Shown here: positions 49,801 to 60,900 of the stretch, one piece after another | Numbering within the stretch: position 1 is the first letter of the stretch | How the letters are laid out: each line of letters begins with the position of its first letter | Translations under genes and position numbers: made by a program | Source of the DNA: Stichopus chloronotus | Taxonomy: Eukaryota; Echinodermata; Holothuroidea; Aspidochirotida; Stichopodidae | Length of the DNA stretch: 64,000 nt | Reading direction: 5' to 3' | Assembly (NCBI GenBank): GCA_021234535.1 | Contig: CM037850.1 | Coordinates: 14,112,114 to 14,176,113 of the forward strand | Notes under the pieces: generated by a model | Databases searched by the model: none | Told to the model about the DNA's origin: nothing | What the model saw: the letters and a program-made list of their open reading frames with translations, nothing else

Positions 49801-51293
49801 TCTTTTCTTGATACTTTGGCAGATTTATCTATTTGCCAGTTAAAGTATCTTTTTTTTCCCTCAATAAAAATGAAGAATGATGACTTTTGGCTCGCTTGAT
49901 ATGCTTAGTGATTTCAACAGCAAAGGATGAACATTGTGGATACTGGCTCTGATAGTATGAGATGTAATTTAGCAAGATAGTTGTTAAGGGTAAAGGATCA
50001 TTGCTATTAGTGTCTGATTGCAAGAAAGTTGAAAGTTTTTGAAATATGTCAATAAGTCCTGAGATTGTCAAGTTAATGATCCAATTACTTAAAGAGTGTT
50101 CTTGTCCGCAGAATGTGGTTCTCTGCAGCGATGGTTCAGTAGGTCTTTCTCTCCATCTAAAATGTTTGTGATAATACAGTGAAACTTTTCTTATGTGACA
50201 ATCAAAACAATTTTGCTGTTTTTTATCTCTGTTTTTGCAGTACCAAGGTGCTAAAGGAGCTATGGAGGAAAGTGTCGGAAGTGTTTTGGTCCGGATTAAG
50301 AGACAGGTATTAATTCTTGTATAATGGTGTCTCTTTCCTGTCTTTTTGTATTAATTGTTATTTTCTTTTGCAAAATATTATTCTGTGGTTGAATCATATT
50401 TGTGAAACCATTAAATTAAGAAGTTCATTACAAAATATTTAATTAGCTGTTTATACACATTGCTGATATTGCAGAAGAAACAAAATAACCTAATTTATTA
50501 TTTTTTTGACAATATTTTGGTCCTTGTCATGTAATTTCATAGTGTATAGCCATCTAAGAATGGCCATTCTCAGTTTATCAGTGATCATATTAAACTGAAA
50601 TTATAAAACAATGGTCAACAATAATAATTCTTTGTATATTACTTTACTGAAGATAGTGACTAGCAGTGGATGCTGTCATGGCTCCACAATTATCAGCTTA
50701 ACTTACCTAGCTCAATTTCAGTGAGTCACTGATTTGACATACTTGCATATTTGGAGCTGCAGTGCTTGGCTATTTACACATCACATAATGTAACACACAT
50801 TGTATCACACATCATGTAATATGACATGAAATCTAATGTAATTTGAAGAAAAAAATAAAAGAAAAATTACCATAAACTCATTTATGTAACATGCTACTTT
50901 AGTAGCCAGGGAAAAGAACAGACATCACAACTTTGTTTTATTTCATGAATTTGTACTATAACTCTAGGAGCTGAATATGTATCAAGAATGTTAAAAAAGA
51001 ACAAAATAAATCTGCAACATTTTTTTAATCCTTTGCTGAACTATACACCATACACTCTCTCTCTTTTTTTACATCAGTTAATGAAGGAATGGAAAAATCT
51101 GAGAAGAGCATTCAAGCAAGCTGACTTAGACAAAGATGGCTACCTCAACGTCGTGGAATTCAAAACCTGCATCCGTAAAATAATCAAGGACATTAAAGAA
51201 GATGACTTATTCTACATCCTCAGCGAATTAGATGCCAACATGGACGGACAAATCTCTTACGACGAATTCTTGTTGCATTTCCAAGACAAGTGA
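31877..51293 (+). CDS. EFCAB6: EFCAB6-like multi-EF-hand calcium-binding protein, 21 exons
   Basis: Exons: 31877-32117, 33135-33193, 34405-34577, 35564-35630, 36130-36290, 37585-37722, 38148-38286, 38553-38705, 39343-39491, 40019-40132, 41411-41521, 43866-44045, 44610-44796, 45327-45451, 46009-46142, 46715-46875, 47634-47720, 48332-48417, 48803-48899, 50241-50306, 51078-51293. All introns are GT-AG, all phases join, and the total is 2844 nt (947 residues plus stop). An in-frame TGA at 31847-31849 supports the start. The protein has a basic N-terminus (1-100) and then six to seven modules of about 75 residues, each a pair of EF-hands. Most loops lack the acidic ligands. Canonical loops are at 780-791, 892-903 and 928-939. 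A Pro-rich linker lies near 575-600. Module layout and the last three modules match vertebrate EFCAB6 (DJBP), reported as a DJ-1 binder and a protein of ciliary and sperm doublet microtubules. It is shorter than the human protein (about 1500), lacking N-terminal modules. A related paralogue is the main alternative. Confidence 0.82.
32630..33010 (+). repeat. Interspersed repeat, copy C, in intron 1 of the EF-hand gene
   Basis: Three diverged modules: CTTGTAAACACAATACCTGAAG, CTTGTAAATGTCGTATCTCAAG and CTTGTAGACATAATTTCAAG, each near 140 bp. They are separated by GGTCAAAG/GAGGTCAACAGGGTCA tails. Same family as 28879-29720 and 30677-31005. Confidence 0.7.
36831..37434. repeat. 31-bp minisatellite in intron 5 of the EF-hand gene
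   Basis: About 19 tandem copies of a 31-bp unit, GATTGATATGGTATTAGTAT followed by GACCTGTTTAT. Early copies have GACGTG and most later ones GACCTG, so two variants are unevenly distributed along the array. It ends about 150 bp before the exon 6 acceptor. Confidence 0.92.
40500..41045. repeat. Degenerate AGTAAACAGAAGTTAAT repeats in intron 10
   Basis: Loose tandem copies of TAGTAGCTAGTAGTAAACAG followed by AAGTTAAT with variable spacing. A similar AGTAGCTACAAGTAACTAT theme occurs at about 35800-35945 in intron 4. Confidence 0.65.
45112..45212. repeat. 21-bp tandem repeat in intron 13
   Basis: About five copies of ATTGATTAAACTACATGATCG with single-base variants, in the last part of the intron before the exon at 45327. 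Confidence 0.8.
49035..49184 (+). other. Candidate cassette exon of the EF-hand gene
   Basis: Between exons 19 and 20, both phase 0 at the junction. An acceptor (CCGCACAG, 49034) and a donor (TTA then GTTTGTC, 49185) bound exactly 150 nt with no stop, so inclusion would add 50 residues in frame. GTTTGT donors are used by exons 4 and 8 of this gene. The encoded start (FVDDPIIRLGSSSSSSLLSL) looks like a low-complexity linker, but the end is very hydrophobic. The acceptor has a poor pyrimidine tract, so it may be a cryptic site only. Confidence 0.25.
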
Positions 51294-51652
51294 TGATTAA
51301 ACTATTTGTGATATTTACCAGAACTGTGATAACAGGTATTGGTAAAGGGTACCACCAGTGCTCAACGAAAAACGTTAAGCCTGTGGCTGACTCAAAACAC
51401 ACTCATTCTAGTGATTGTTTACAATTAAAAGCCCAGAGTGCTAGTACAATCATTTCCACTAAGTTGTAACATTAGTATGATGTAATGAACTGGGGCTTAG
51501 TGTGCAAGTGTCATTCAGGCTAGTGGATTGTGACTGTCATAATACCTGATACGGTTGTGACAACTATAAGAAAATTATGAGACCTGACTGCCTCCGGGCA
51601 AAGTCATTCGGTAGTGACTGCCAAAAAAGTCAGTTTGTTCCAAATTAACCTT

Positions 51653-51658
51653 AATAAA
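51653..51658 (+). terminator. Candidate polyadenylation signal, EF-hand gene
   Basis: AATAAA about 360 nt past the TGA stop. A second AATAAA is at 51861-51866. Confidence 0.4.
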
Positions 51659-51666
51659 GATTGAAC

Positions 51667-53469
51667 AGTTGTCTGTGAAGTAAACCATGCAAGCAAAGGG
51701 TGTAACACTCCAATTAATTAACCATTTACTTCAAATCTGGCATGGCAATTTCACGGTGTAACTTGTTTGCCTTAGAAACAATCTAAATATCATAGATATC
51801 CATATCATAACACCTGGATGTTTATTCCTCATGGGGAAGCTTACTCTCTGCAAAATGTGTAATAAAAATGCCCTTGCAAAGAAAGTCATTAGCTGTTACA
51901 GAGGTAAGTGACCCAATTATGTTATTTGTTGAGATAGAGCACCACTTTGATTTGAAATATTAGATAATAAACTGAGCATTCAATCATCTAAATGTAACCT
52001 TTTATGGGGGTGAATATTTGTGCTTTCAAATCAATTTTATATTTCCTCCATACATCATGTAACAGACTTTTATTTTATTGCTTAATCACAATTGGGAGAG
52101 GTAGGTAAATATCTTCAAACTACAGCAGTTGAAGTGTGTTGCAGGTCATAGAGTTTTGCATCACCTGCACATCACATTGCTTGTGTGACTGAATGCGTGA
52201 AGAAGTATTTCAGTGTTAAGTTTCCTCATCGATTCTGATGGCCCTGCTTTGAAAGGGGGGGGGGGGGGAGGGAGGGATGTTGCAGGGGGGTTGGCCATTG
52301 GTTGCAGTTCAAGAACTGTTTGATAGAAAGTGTGCCTGGAAAAAGGACCAGTGATATTGAATTGGTTGACTGGACGTTGTGTTTCATTGATGCACTTACT
52401 TTCCTTATTGTTACTCAGTGTTAGAAATATTTCAGTGACGTGTTCAGAGTCTTTTACCGAAACGGAAATTCATTTTCATGCATATCCTGCTCTCCCTGCA
52501 TTGCAGAATCTATGTGGTTGTTAATTTAGTTTAGTCATTTTAGAAGTGGTTAAGATCATGGGGTTGATAAGAGACTCTACAGTCGTAGGGTCTCTAATTT
52601 TGAAGAAACGGGCAAATTCAGGGTAAAGTTGAAAAATATTGAAGACTTCCTGTTAGGTCATCAATGAATGCTCCTTGATAGGGACACTTCTTCATTGAGT
52701 GCTCTCCTTTGCTACTATTTTCCCATTTCAAGTTCCAGCCAAGTATGGAGGTATATTTTTTTTGGGGGGGGGGAGTGGTGGGGGGTGGGGAGTTGGTTGG
52801 GGTCAAGATGATTGGAGTCTACAGGACTAGCAATGATATTGATTTGTTGTAGAAGTGTGTCATTTATATGATTCATAAGAAATGACACATTTGTACTCGT
52901 ATACAAGTCATGGCAGACTCAGCAAATCGTCTCTGCCGAACGTTCCACCACGATTGTAACTTGATGGTAAATATTTCTTTTTGCACCCTAAACTTCACTA
53001 CATTATGCTGCTCATTCATATTGCTAGAGTGCCTCTCCCCAAATGAGGCAGGCAATCTTAGTACAGTGCAATAGTTGCAGGAGACATTAAGTGAGGAGTA
53101 GATGAATTCCATCCTATGTGAAATACTTATTTTTTTTCTGTCTTCCTGTTGTAAATCACTGTTTTGTTGATGGTTCTGTTCGATGGATTGATAGGACACA
53201 ATGACTGATCTATTAGTAACATTACAAACACTTCCAATGTGACCAGTGTACTGCAAATGAGATAGTCAACAGTGCAAACACTTCATTTGAAACTTGTATA
53301 TATTTATTAAACCTTTATTCTGAAATCATATCCAACTTAACAATGTAGGATAGGTACACATAATATGCCAGGTGATAACAAGTAAGTTATAAACTGTCAT
53401 ATTCTAACAGATGCACCAAACAGTACATGAAATAAAAAATTCCCAAACTCATCTTGTTTGGTTATTTAC
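51667..53469. other. Intergenic between convergent genes
   Basis: No gene supported. G-rich tracts lie at 52254-52268 and about 52761-52790 and could form G-quadruplexes. Open frames such as 52873-53256 (-) have no domain. Confidence 0.4.
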
Positions 53470-53573
53470 AAATGACTCACTTACCTGCCTCAACACAAAA
53501 GGCTGTCATTGATCTTGGCACAGTAGATGGGAGTGCATTTGTTGTGTTGAGACAGGTAGGTGAGGAGTCATTT
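53470..53573. repeat. 104-bp hairpin-forming inverted repeat
   Basis: AAATGACTC plus ACTTACCTGCCTCAACACAA on the left pairs with the inverted AAATGACTCCTCACCTACCT plus GTCTCAACACAA on the right. This gives about 28-30 bp of stem with few mismatches and a loop near 45 nt. It could be a miniature transposon or a structured RNA precursor. No target duplication is evident. Confidence 0.7.
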
Positions 53574-54964
53574 TAATTATTAAATATCTGTAGGATTCAT
53601 ATCAAGAACTGAAAGTTGTCACTTTTTAAGTTCCAGCTGATGTGTATTGAGGCTTTGGTGTTCACAGAGGCTTTGACAGTGTTGTAAGATATTACTTTGA
53701 TTGAAATTGTTTATTCACAGAGCTTCAGAATTTTACAAATTTGATACTGTCCATTACCTCTTCTCTTTTTAAAAAACAAATTCTATGTTTTTACTACACC
53801 ATATATTTTAGGTTGCTGTGCAATGATTATTATCTTGTATAGATTGTTCTAAGATAAACACTGACCATTCCTTGTACTGAGTTTCTCTTGTATTCATGTG
53901 TCACTACACTGCAAATTCAAGTTCCGCTTGACTAAATTACAACACTGCCAACTTCCTGACATACCAACTGTCATGTTCCTATATCTCCATAAGCAAGCCA
54001 ATAATCTTTTATGTAGGTTCACTTATGGCAGAGGTTCCCAACCATTTGGACCCTCTGCACACAAAAACACATCTCCTGGTACACCTTCACCCATTTTTAG
54101 AAAAAAAAGGAAGAATCTATACCACATTATTACTTCCCCCGCCCCAAAAACATATTTGATTACTAGATAACACTGCTCGGAGCTTCAAGGGGCTAGTATC
54201 CTCGTCCTGGATTGAGAACAAAGGATGTATGGTCATCTCACTTCTGTGACTAACAGAGTATTGCATTTTGTTTCATTTTTATGTTGTTCCTGCTGAAAAG
54301 GCCAACATTTGTTTTAAGTTAACATCTGAATTATATTAACCATTTTCCATACAAAACAAAATACAGCATACATAACTATCAACCTTTGTGCAAAAAACAC
54401 TCAATTCTGGTGGCTCCAATAGAATTATTCGTCTTACATAAAGATATTGATAATAACCCCCAATTCTCAAAGGCATTGTTAACTAGTCAGAAATTAAAAG
54501 ACTGAATCAGAGGATCCACCTACATCAGATAAATCCACACAGGGCTCAGAGTCTACATCAGTGTGACTGGTGTGTCTGCTATAGTGACTTCAACCTAGGG
54601 TAACAATAACCTCCCTATCCTTAAATAGGAACAATGTCAAATTGGTGCATGCAATAGATAGAACATCCTAGGAGAGTTGCCATCTCAATATCCATTACTG
54701 ATGGAGTCACCAGTGGAGTTTTCATCGATTTTCCTGGTAACTTTCCTGATTTGCAATGTTTGGCTTTCCTTCTAAGTCTCCGTCGATTTTACATTGATGC
54801 ATCAACTCATCATTGATGAATTTCTTTAAGAACATCAAAGAACAGCCAAGACTACAATGGAATGACAGCAGCAGACAGCACTGAAATCTGTCAGAGTCTT
54901 GTCTCCAGTACTGAATTGTAGGTCTTGTTACCAAGACAACCACTGGTTCCATCAGTCAAGTTCA
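53574..54964. other. Intergenic and probable NSA2 3' UTR
   Basis: The sequence next to 54965 should be the NSA2 3' UTR (minus strand). No unambiguous AATAAA close to the stop was found; a minus-strand AATAAA lies at 53710-53715. The frame 54722-54952 (-) follows the stop region and is not coding. Confidence 0.35.
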
Positions 54965-57900
54965 TCATACTAGTAGAACAGCATTAATGCAGCCATCATT
55001 CTCAGGATTGTTGGTGACTTGTGCAAATTTACCTATAGAACAAAAACCAAGAGTTTTCCTCTTTTTAATTCTCCAATCACAGCTTACATTTAAACATTTC
55101 ACACAGAAAAATCACTTACATAATCCCCATACATAATTGCACACATAATTCTTTTCAGTTGCCAATTTATACCCTACAAATCCACCACAAGGAAAGTTTC
55201 AAACATATGCAATGAGATATGGATTTCTATTTAATAACAAGGTTCCATATCTTAAGGAGTGCTAGTTTGTTGATAATTCAGCCCCAGTTGTTTCAGTTAT
55301 TGGTATGAAATTTCACTTAAAGGGTAATTGGACATAAAGAATGCACCAACACGACATACATAGTAAATAGTTCATTCATTGTCTCATCAATAAACATCTG
55401 CAAAAGGTTCATCTTCTCAAACCATTACCCATAAGGTGAGTTATGGAAGATGTATCACTCACATTTTTAAAAGTTTGGTGAACAAGTTATTCTTGAACAA
55501 TAAGTAACTGAATTTCTATCTGTGAGCAAGTCTTGAAAAAAAAAAGGGCCACTGTCCATCCTTGTTTTGAATAATCTGTCATTCAGTGTCAAAAAATGTT
55601 GGTTGACCTCATTTAATGTGATACTTTTATCAAATAGAGGCTTTCATTGTCATGTAAGTAGTATTTCACTTAACATGGAGTTTCACTGGCCTAATAAGGA
55701 TTAAGAACATTATGGTTGAAAAGCACTCTAAATTTTAACTTACGATATATGTAGCCTTTGATCTGTGTGTTTGTACTCACCCCATATCACTTTTCCAGAC
55801 TGAGTGACCAAACCAAGTTCACTTACATTGACCTGTAACAGGAAAACAAATATAACAACTATTGTGCTGGAAACAAGCAGGAGAAATGTTACACGTTTTC
55901 ATGTCACTCACACACATTTCCTACAATATCCAAGATACATGACACTTAATGTAGTAACATCAAAAATTTAATACACAACCATAATTTTAATAAATATTCC
56001 TGAATAATCAGACAGTAGTCTGGAGATGAAATACAGGTTGAATCACTAACAAGAAACATGGAGGGATTAGCATTGGTTTAACTTCCATACTGCCATTCTA
56101 TTGCCTTATAGTAAGCTCTAATACTGTCACAAACAGCAAAATTGAATTTTAAGACTGGAGTAATTATGCAGCTATTTTGTGGGTGGTGTTTCCAAAGATG
56201 TGCTTTTAGCAGCATCATGATCAAAACATCCAATAAACTCAAATTTCAGTGGCATGAAAATGCCAGTGACCAAAGGCTCCCATGACGCTACTTTCCAGTG
56301 GCCTTATAACAAAGGCTCCCGTAACCCTCCTAGTTCCAGAGGCCTTATAACAACGTTGCCCATAACAATACTTTCCATTGGCCTTATAAGAAGGCTCAAA
56401 TAACCTTGCTTTCCAGTGACCTAACAAGAAAGGTTCCCATAACCCTACTTTCCATAGGGCCTTAAAATAAGCTGACATAACCCATCTTACCAGAGGCCTT
56501 ATAAAAAAGGCTCAAATAATCTTACCTTCCAGTTGCCTTGGAATAAAAGTTCCCATAACCCTACTTTCCAGTTGCCTTGGAATGAGGGCTCCCATAACCC
56601 TACTTTCCAGTTGCCTTGGAATGAGGGCTCCCATAACCCTACTTTCCCGTGGCATAGGATTGAAGGCTCCCATAACTCTACTTTCCAATGGATTTCATAA
56701 ACATTCTTTCAGTAGCTCAAAATTGAAAGATTCTATAACTGTTTCAGTGGCCGTATCATGATGACTTAACTTCAATCGGCAAACCCTTTGTTTTTATCAA
56801 ACAGAGGATATGTACCCTTATAATGCTGTACATATCTCACTGTCCATTACATCAGCAGAAAGTGTTAGAATTGTTAACTCCTACGAATGGATCATAAGAA
56901 TCAGAGCCTGAGCATAATCCCAAGAACTGTTACTTCTAATTTGCACAGCAGATTGTCATTGCATTGTGGGTAATATTTTTTTTTATGGTGTACCTCTATG
57001 ACTGTGCCCTTTGTTATGATCCCCAGTGATGTGTACGTCGGTGAATTGGGATTCTTCTTAACTCCAATCACTGGCAGGAAGAACGTGGCTTTCAGTTCTG
57101 GGTGAGTTACATGTGCATTCTTAAATCTTAATGCCTGAAAATAAAAGCAAAATATCCCATTTAAAATTTTATCAAACACTGTGGACTAATATGAAAACAC
57201 AATCAAACACAATACCTTTAGCTGGATGTTCCAAACCACTCTTGACTTCTGATACTATAAGTGGATCTTTCCGGTGTAACTGATAATTAACACATGTTTT
57301 ATTGCACTTTAAGTCAAGTTGTTTAACTTGCAAATGTGGGACTACATTTTACAGTCCAGATTGAAACATAAGATAAGACCTAATGTGGCAAAAGATGTGA
57401 TATGTTTGTGTTGAAAGGGAAATAGGAAATGCACCATCATGGCATACAAACAAAATAGGTTTAAACATTCTAAAACCATTCAGTGTCACCACTAAACATC
57501 TGCAAATGCTTCAACTCCTCAAAACATAATGCACAAGATGAGTCTACACAGAAGATATATCCTTTGAACTTTTGAAAGTTTGGGTGAATAAATTATTCTT
57601 GAGCAACAAATAACTTAACTTCTATCTGTGGGAACCTTATATCTTGAAAAGAAGGACACCGTCCTTATTTTCCATGATCTATCATTCTACATATATAAAT
57701 GGTTTTAAAAGTATGACATTTTTCTGTAATGGAATTCCTCAATTCCTTTCAAGGTTTGAATGTTATTATCTCAACACACAGTGCTTACCATTGGACGTAT
57801 AAATCTCTCGTACTTAGGGGGCTTTCTTGTAAATCCTTCACCAACATAGCACACCTTTGTTACCATCCTCTTCCATTGTTTTGCTGTAGAGTAAAGTAAT

Positions 57901-60900
57901 ATAAAATGAATATAGCAACCTGCCATGCAGATGGAATGAAGTAAACAAGTAAGCCAAGTTGCTCCATGATTGAGAGAACAGAAACGTATTATGCATGAAA
58001 TGACCCTCAGTGGCACTCCTCTTCAGGCCAGATAGTAGAATTTTGATAACTTACTGTAGGACTACTGTTTGCCCATTAAAAAAGGCTAGTTTTAACATAA
58101 ATTCAAGATTCTTTTTTTCATTCCAAGAATTCTGATTTCTGCTAAATTCTGTAGCATGCATGAGGGCAGTTAAATATAATATACCAGTAAAAATCACTCA
58201 ACACCACTGTGGTTGGTCAAAAATGCTTAAAACTCTCATAGGTAATTGTCCATAAGTAGCATTGCAGAATTGACTAATTATTAGACAAATGCAAATGGCC
58301 TTTAGTCTTCACAAGAGGCAGTAGGGATTGCAAAATGACCAAGAAACTACCCTTATACCACCATTTGATGTTCAAACAATTCTTGGTGCTCACAAAGTTT
58401 CAGAATTTGACCTATGTTAGCATTTGACCTTCATCAGAAAAAATAGGGATCATGCACTTTCTTTTGTCACTGTACAGACATATCTACTAACTTACTGCAC
58501 CTACCTACATATGTACCTACCCACATACCTACCTACCCACAAACATACCTAGTTACCTATTGACCTACCAACCTACTATTGGGTTCAAACCAGTTGGTTC
58601 CTTCTTTATATACAGTATCATGTTCACCAGCAATATCACACACAGACAGTTTTGTCTGTTCTACGTTTTTATGCTCATTCAGTAACCCTGGTGTTGATCT
58701 TGACAGAGAAAACGTAAGTGAAAACATCATACAATACTTAATGTCATGAAACTGTTTATTAGCTGATATTCACCTCACCATACTCTACTAAAGCTGCTGA
58801 TACTATTTATTTTATTATTGGAAAATATTTCTGTACTTGCTTTTAACTTTAATATCAAATGATTCCAATTAAAAGAGAAGACTCTGGAGTTAGTATTAAT
58901 TAGATCTAATTTAAAGTTTCCACAAAACTAAACCTGATGAAGGTAAAGAAAACTAAACAATGGGAAGAAAACTTACTTAAAGTAATACCATTGTCTCTTA
59001 CATCTCTTACACTTACAGTACAGCTCAAAACTAATCAGGAATGCAAATAAAATTTAACAAGTGGAATTGCTCGAGCGAGGGCGATCTTTTGTTCCACGAA
59101 TGTCACGAGAGGTTACCACTGCACTCTAATAATTCCACTGAAGCCACACTGCTATTGCTTGCAGTTGTACATCTCTTCTTCACCGATCAATAACAGGGCA
59201 TTGACAGTTAGTAGCCTACATAGCTCTTTAGCTTATTATTGTTATATGTGGTGTTTGTAAATTCAGAGCAAAAACATAGGAGGCCTATGCATACATGCTG
59301 GCTTCTTGAGCAAGGAATTAGCATGAATGATAGCAGTACAGATCCAATTCGACTGTAAACATGTTTGAAAAATTTTCAAGTGATCGTAGGCAACATATCT
59401 ATTGTTTTAAGTGCCATACATTGTCAGTGTAGAATACGATATACTGTGCTCTGCTTGGTTTAATGCGCCATCTTATTCTAATTTGGATGCCTCGATGCAC
59501 TGAGGAAATGTAGGCCTATGATTCTGGGAAAAATAGAGAAATTTCACTATGCACACGTCAGGTACAGTACTGGTAATGGTGGTAACAAAGCTAACTATCA
59601 ATACTAGGGTCAGACTGGTAAATAGTGCGCCGTGAACAAATAAAATGAAACAATGAAACTGTAACATGTCCTATTTTTTTCTTCGCAGAATAATTGTAGT
59701 TCACCGAATGATTGTCTGTTAGTCTATATTTTGTTTCCTTTTTAACTTGTCAGTTAGCGTTTAGCATGGCAGTGGAGATTTTAATTAACATCACACCCTT
59801 ATGGGTGGACACTCTCAACTTAACAAAATATTGTCAGCTGATTCGTTATTTGCATAAGTTTCCACAGCCGTTTTCATTCTTTTTTTACATGGTTCTCTTC
59901 TGTGTTATTCAGCTGTAGTTTGATTTGCACAATGCATCTGACCCAAAATGACTTAATCTGGAGTATTGTGTTGTTTACTTTTCTTTTCAGTTTTGTCTTG
60001 TTTTTCTTCGTGTTTGCTTGTATGCCCAAGATTTGAGTTTCACAAAATATGTTCGAGATACACATTGCAATACTTTGAATGCTATTTCATTCAGATTATT
60101 AGGGCCTACATTTCTAACACATGTTTCTTTACTAAAACACCGGGGAAAAAAATCTTGGCCTAATTTCATGTCCTTCACACTCAGACCTGGTATAAATAGG
60201 GGGGGTGGAGACATTCCTTCAAAAATCAGAATAATTTTAAAGCAGTGATACTCCCTACCCCACTCCACGGCTACAGGTTTGCCGCTCGTTCATTCAATCC
60301 ATCAGTTACATTGCTTATGTAATCTTGCTACACAGGCTTGTTTTACTAAACAGGAAGGTACACACAAGGTAACTGTATATTCAACCATAGAGCTACCATC
60401 GGAAGAACAAGGTGGTGCCACAAATGTTCAAACCGTGTAAGTGGTACCAAACAGAAATCTATGCACAACTTCTTAGATGGTTTTTGGGCTGCAGCTTTGG
60501 GAGACGAGGCAAACTACAGGTAGGTAGTCAAGCCATGTTAAGCCATGTGCAGATGTGGAACAAAAGCATTTCAACACCCAAAAGGATTCGTGCTTCACTT
60601 GCTCAAAAGGTACAGACTGTTACATGTGTACTGTTTACCCAGCACAACAGAGATATTTATCTGCTTACTTGCCCATTAATCATGACTGCAGGAAATGCGG
60701 GAGGCATTGTTATATCCACCAAATGAGTTGGGAATGCACTCCGAGCGGACTATGGGATTAGCACGCACTCTAAAATTCCAGATTACTTTTCAGCTGTACT
60801 GTAGTTCCCAGTTTTTTTATGAACACTTTAATCTGAAACTACCTATTGATGAACACATCAGTTCCACTACACTGACAGAACCAGTCACTAGGGCCAAAAT

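Noticed and set aside
52254..52790. G-rich tracts considered as promoter CpG-type signals
   Set aside because: They are plain G homopolymers in the spacer between two convergent gene ends, with no transcription start context.
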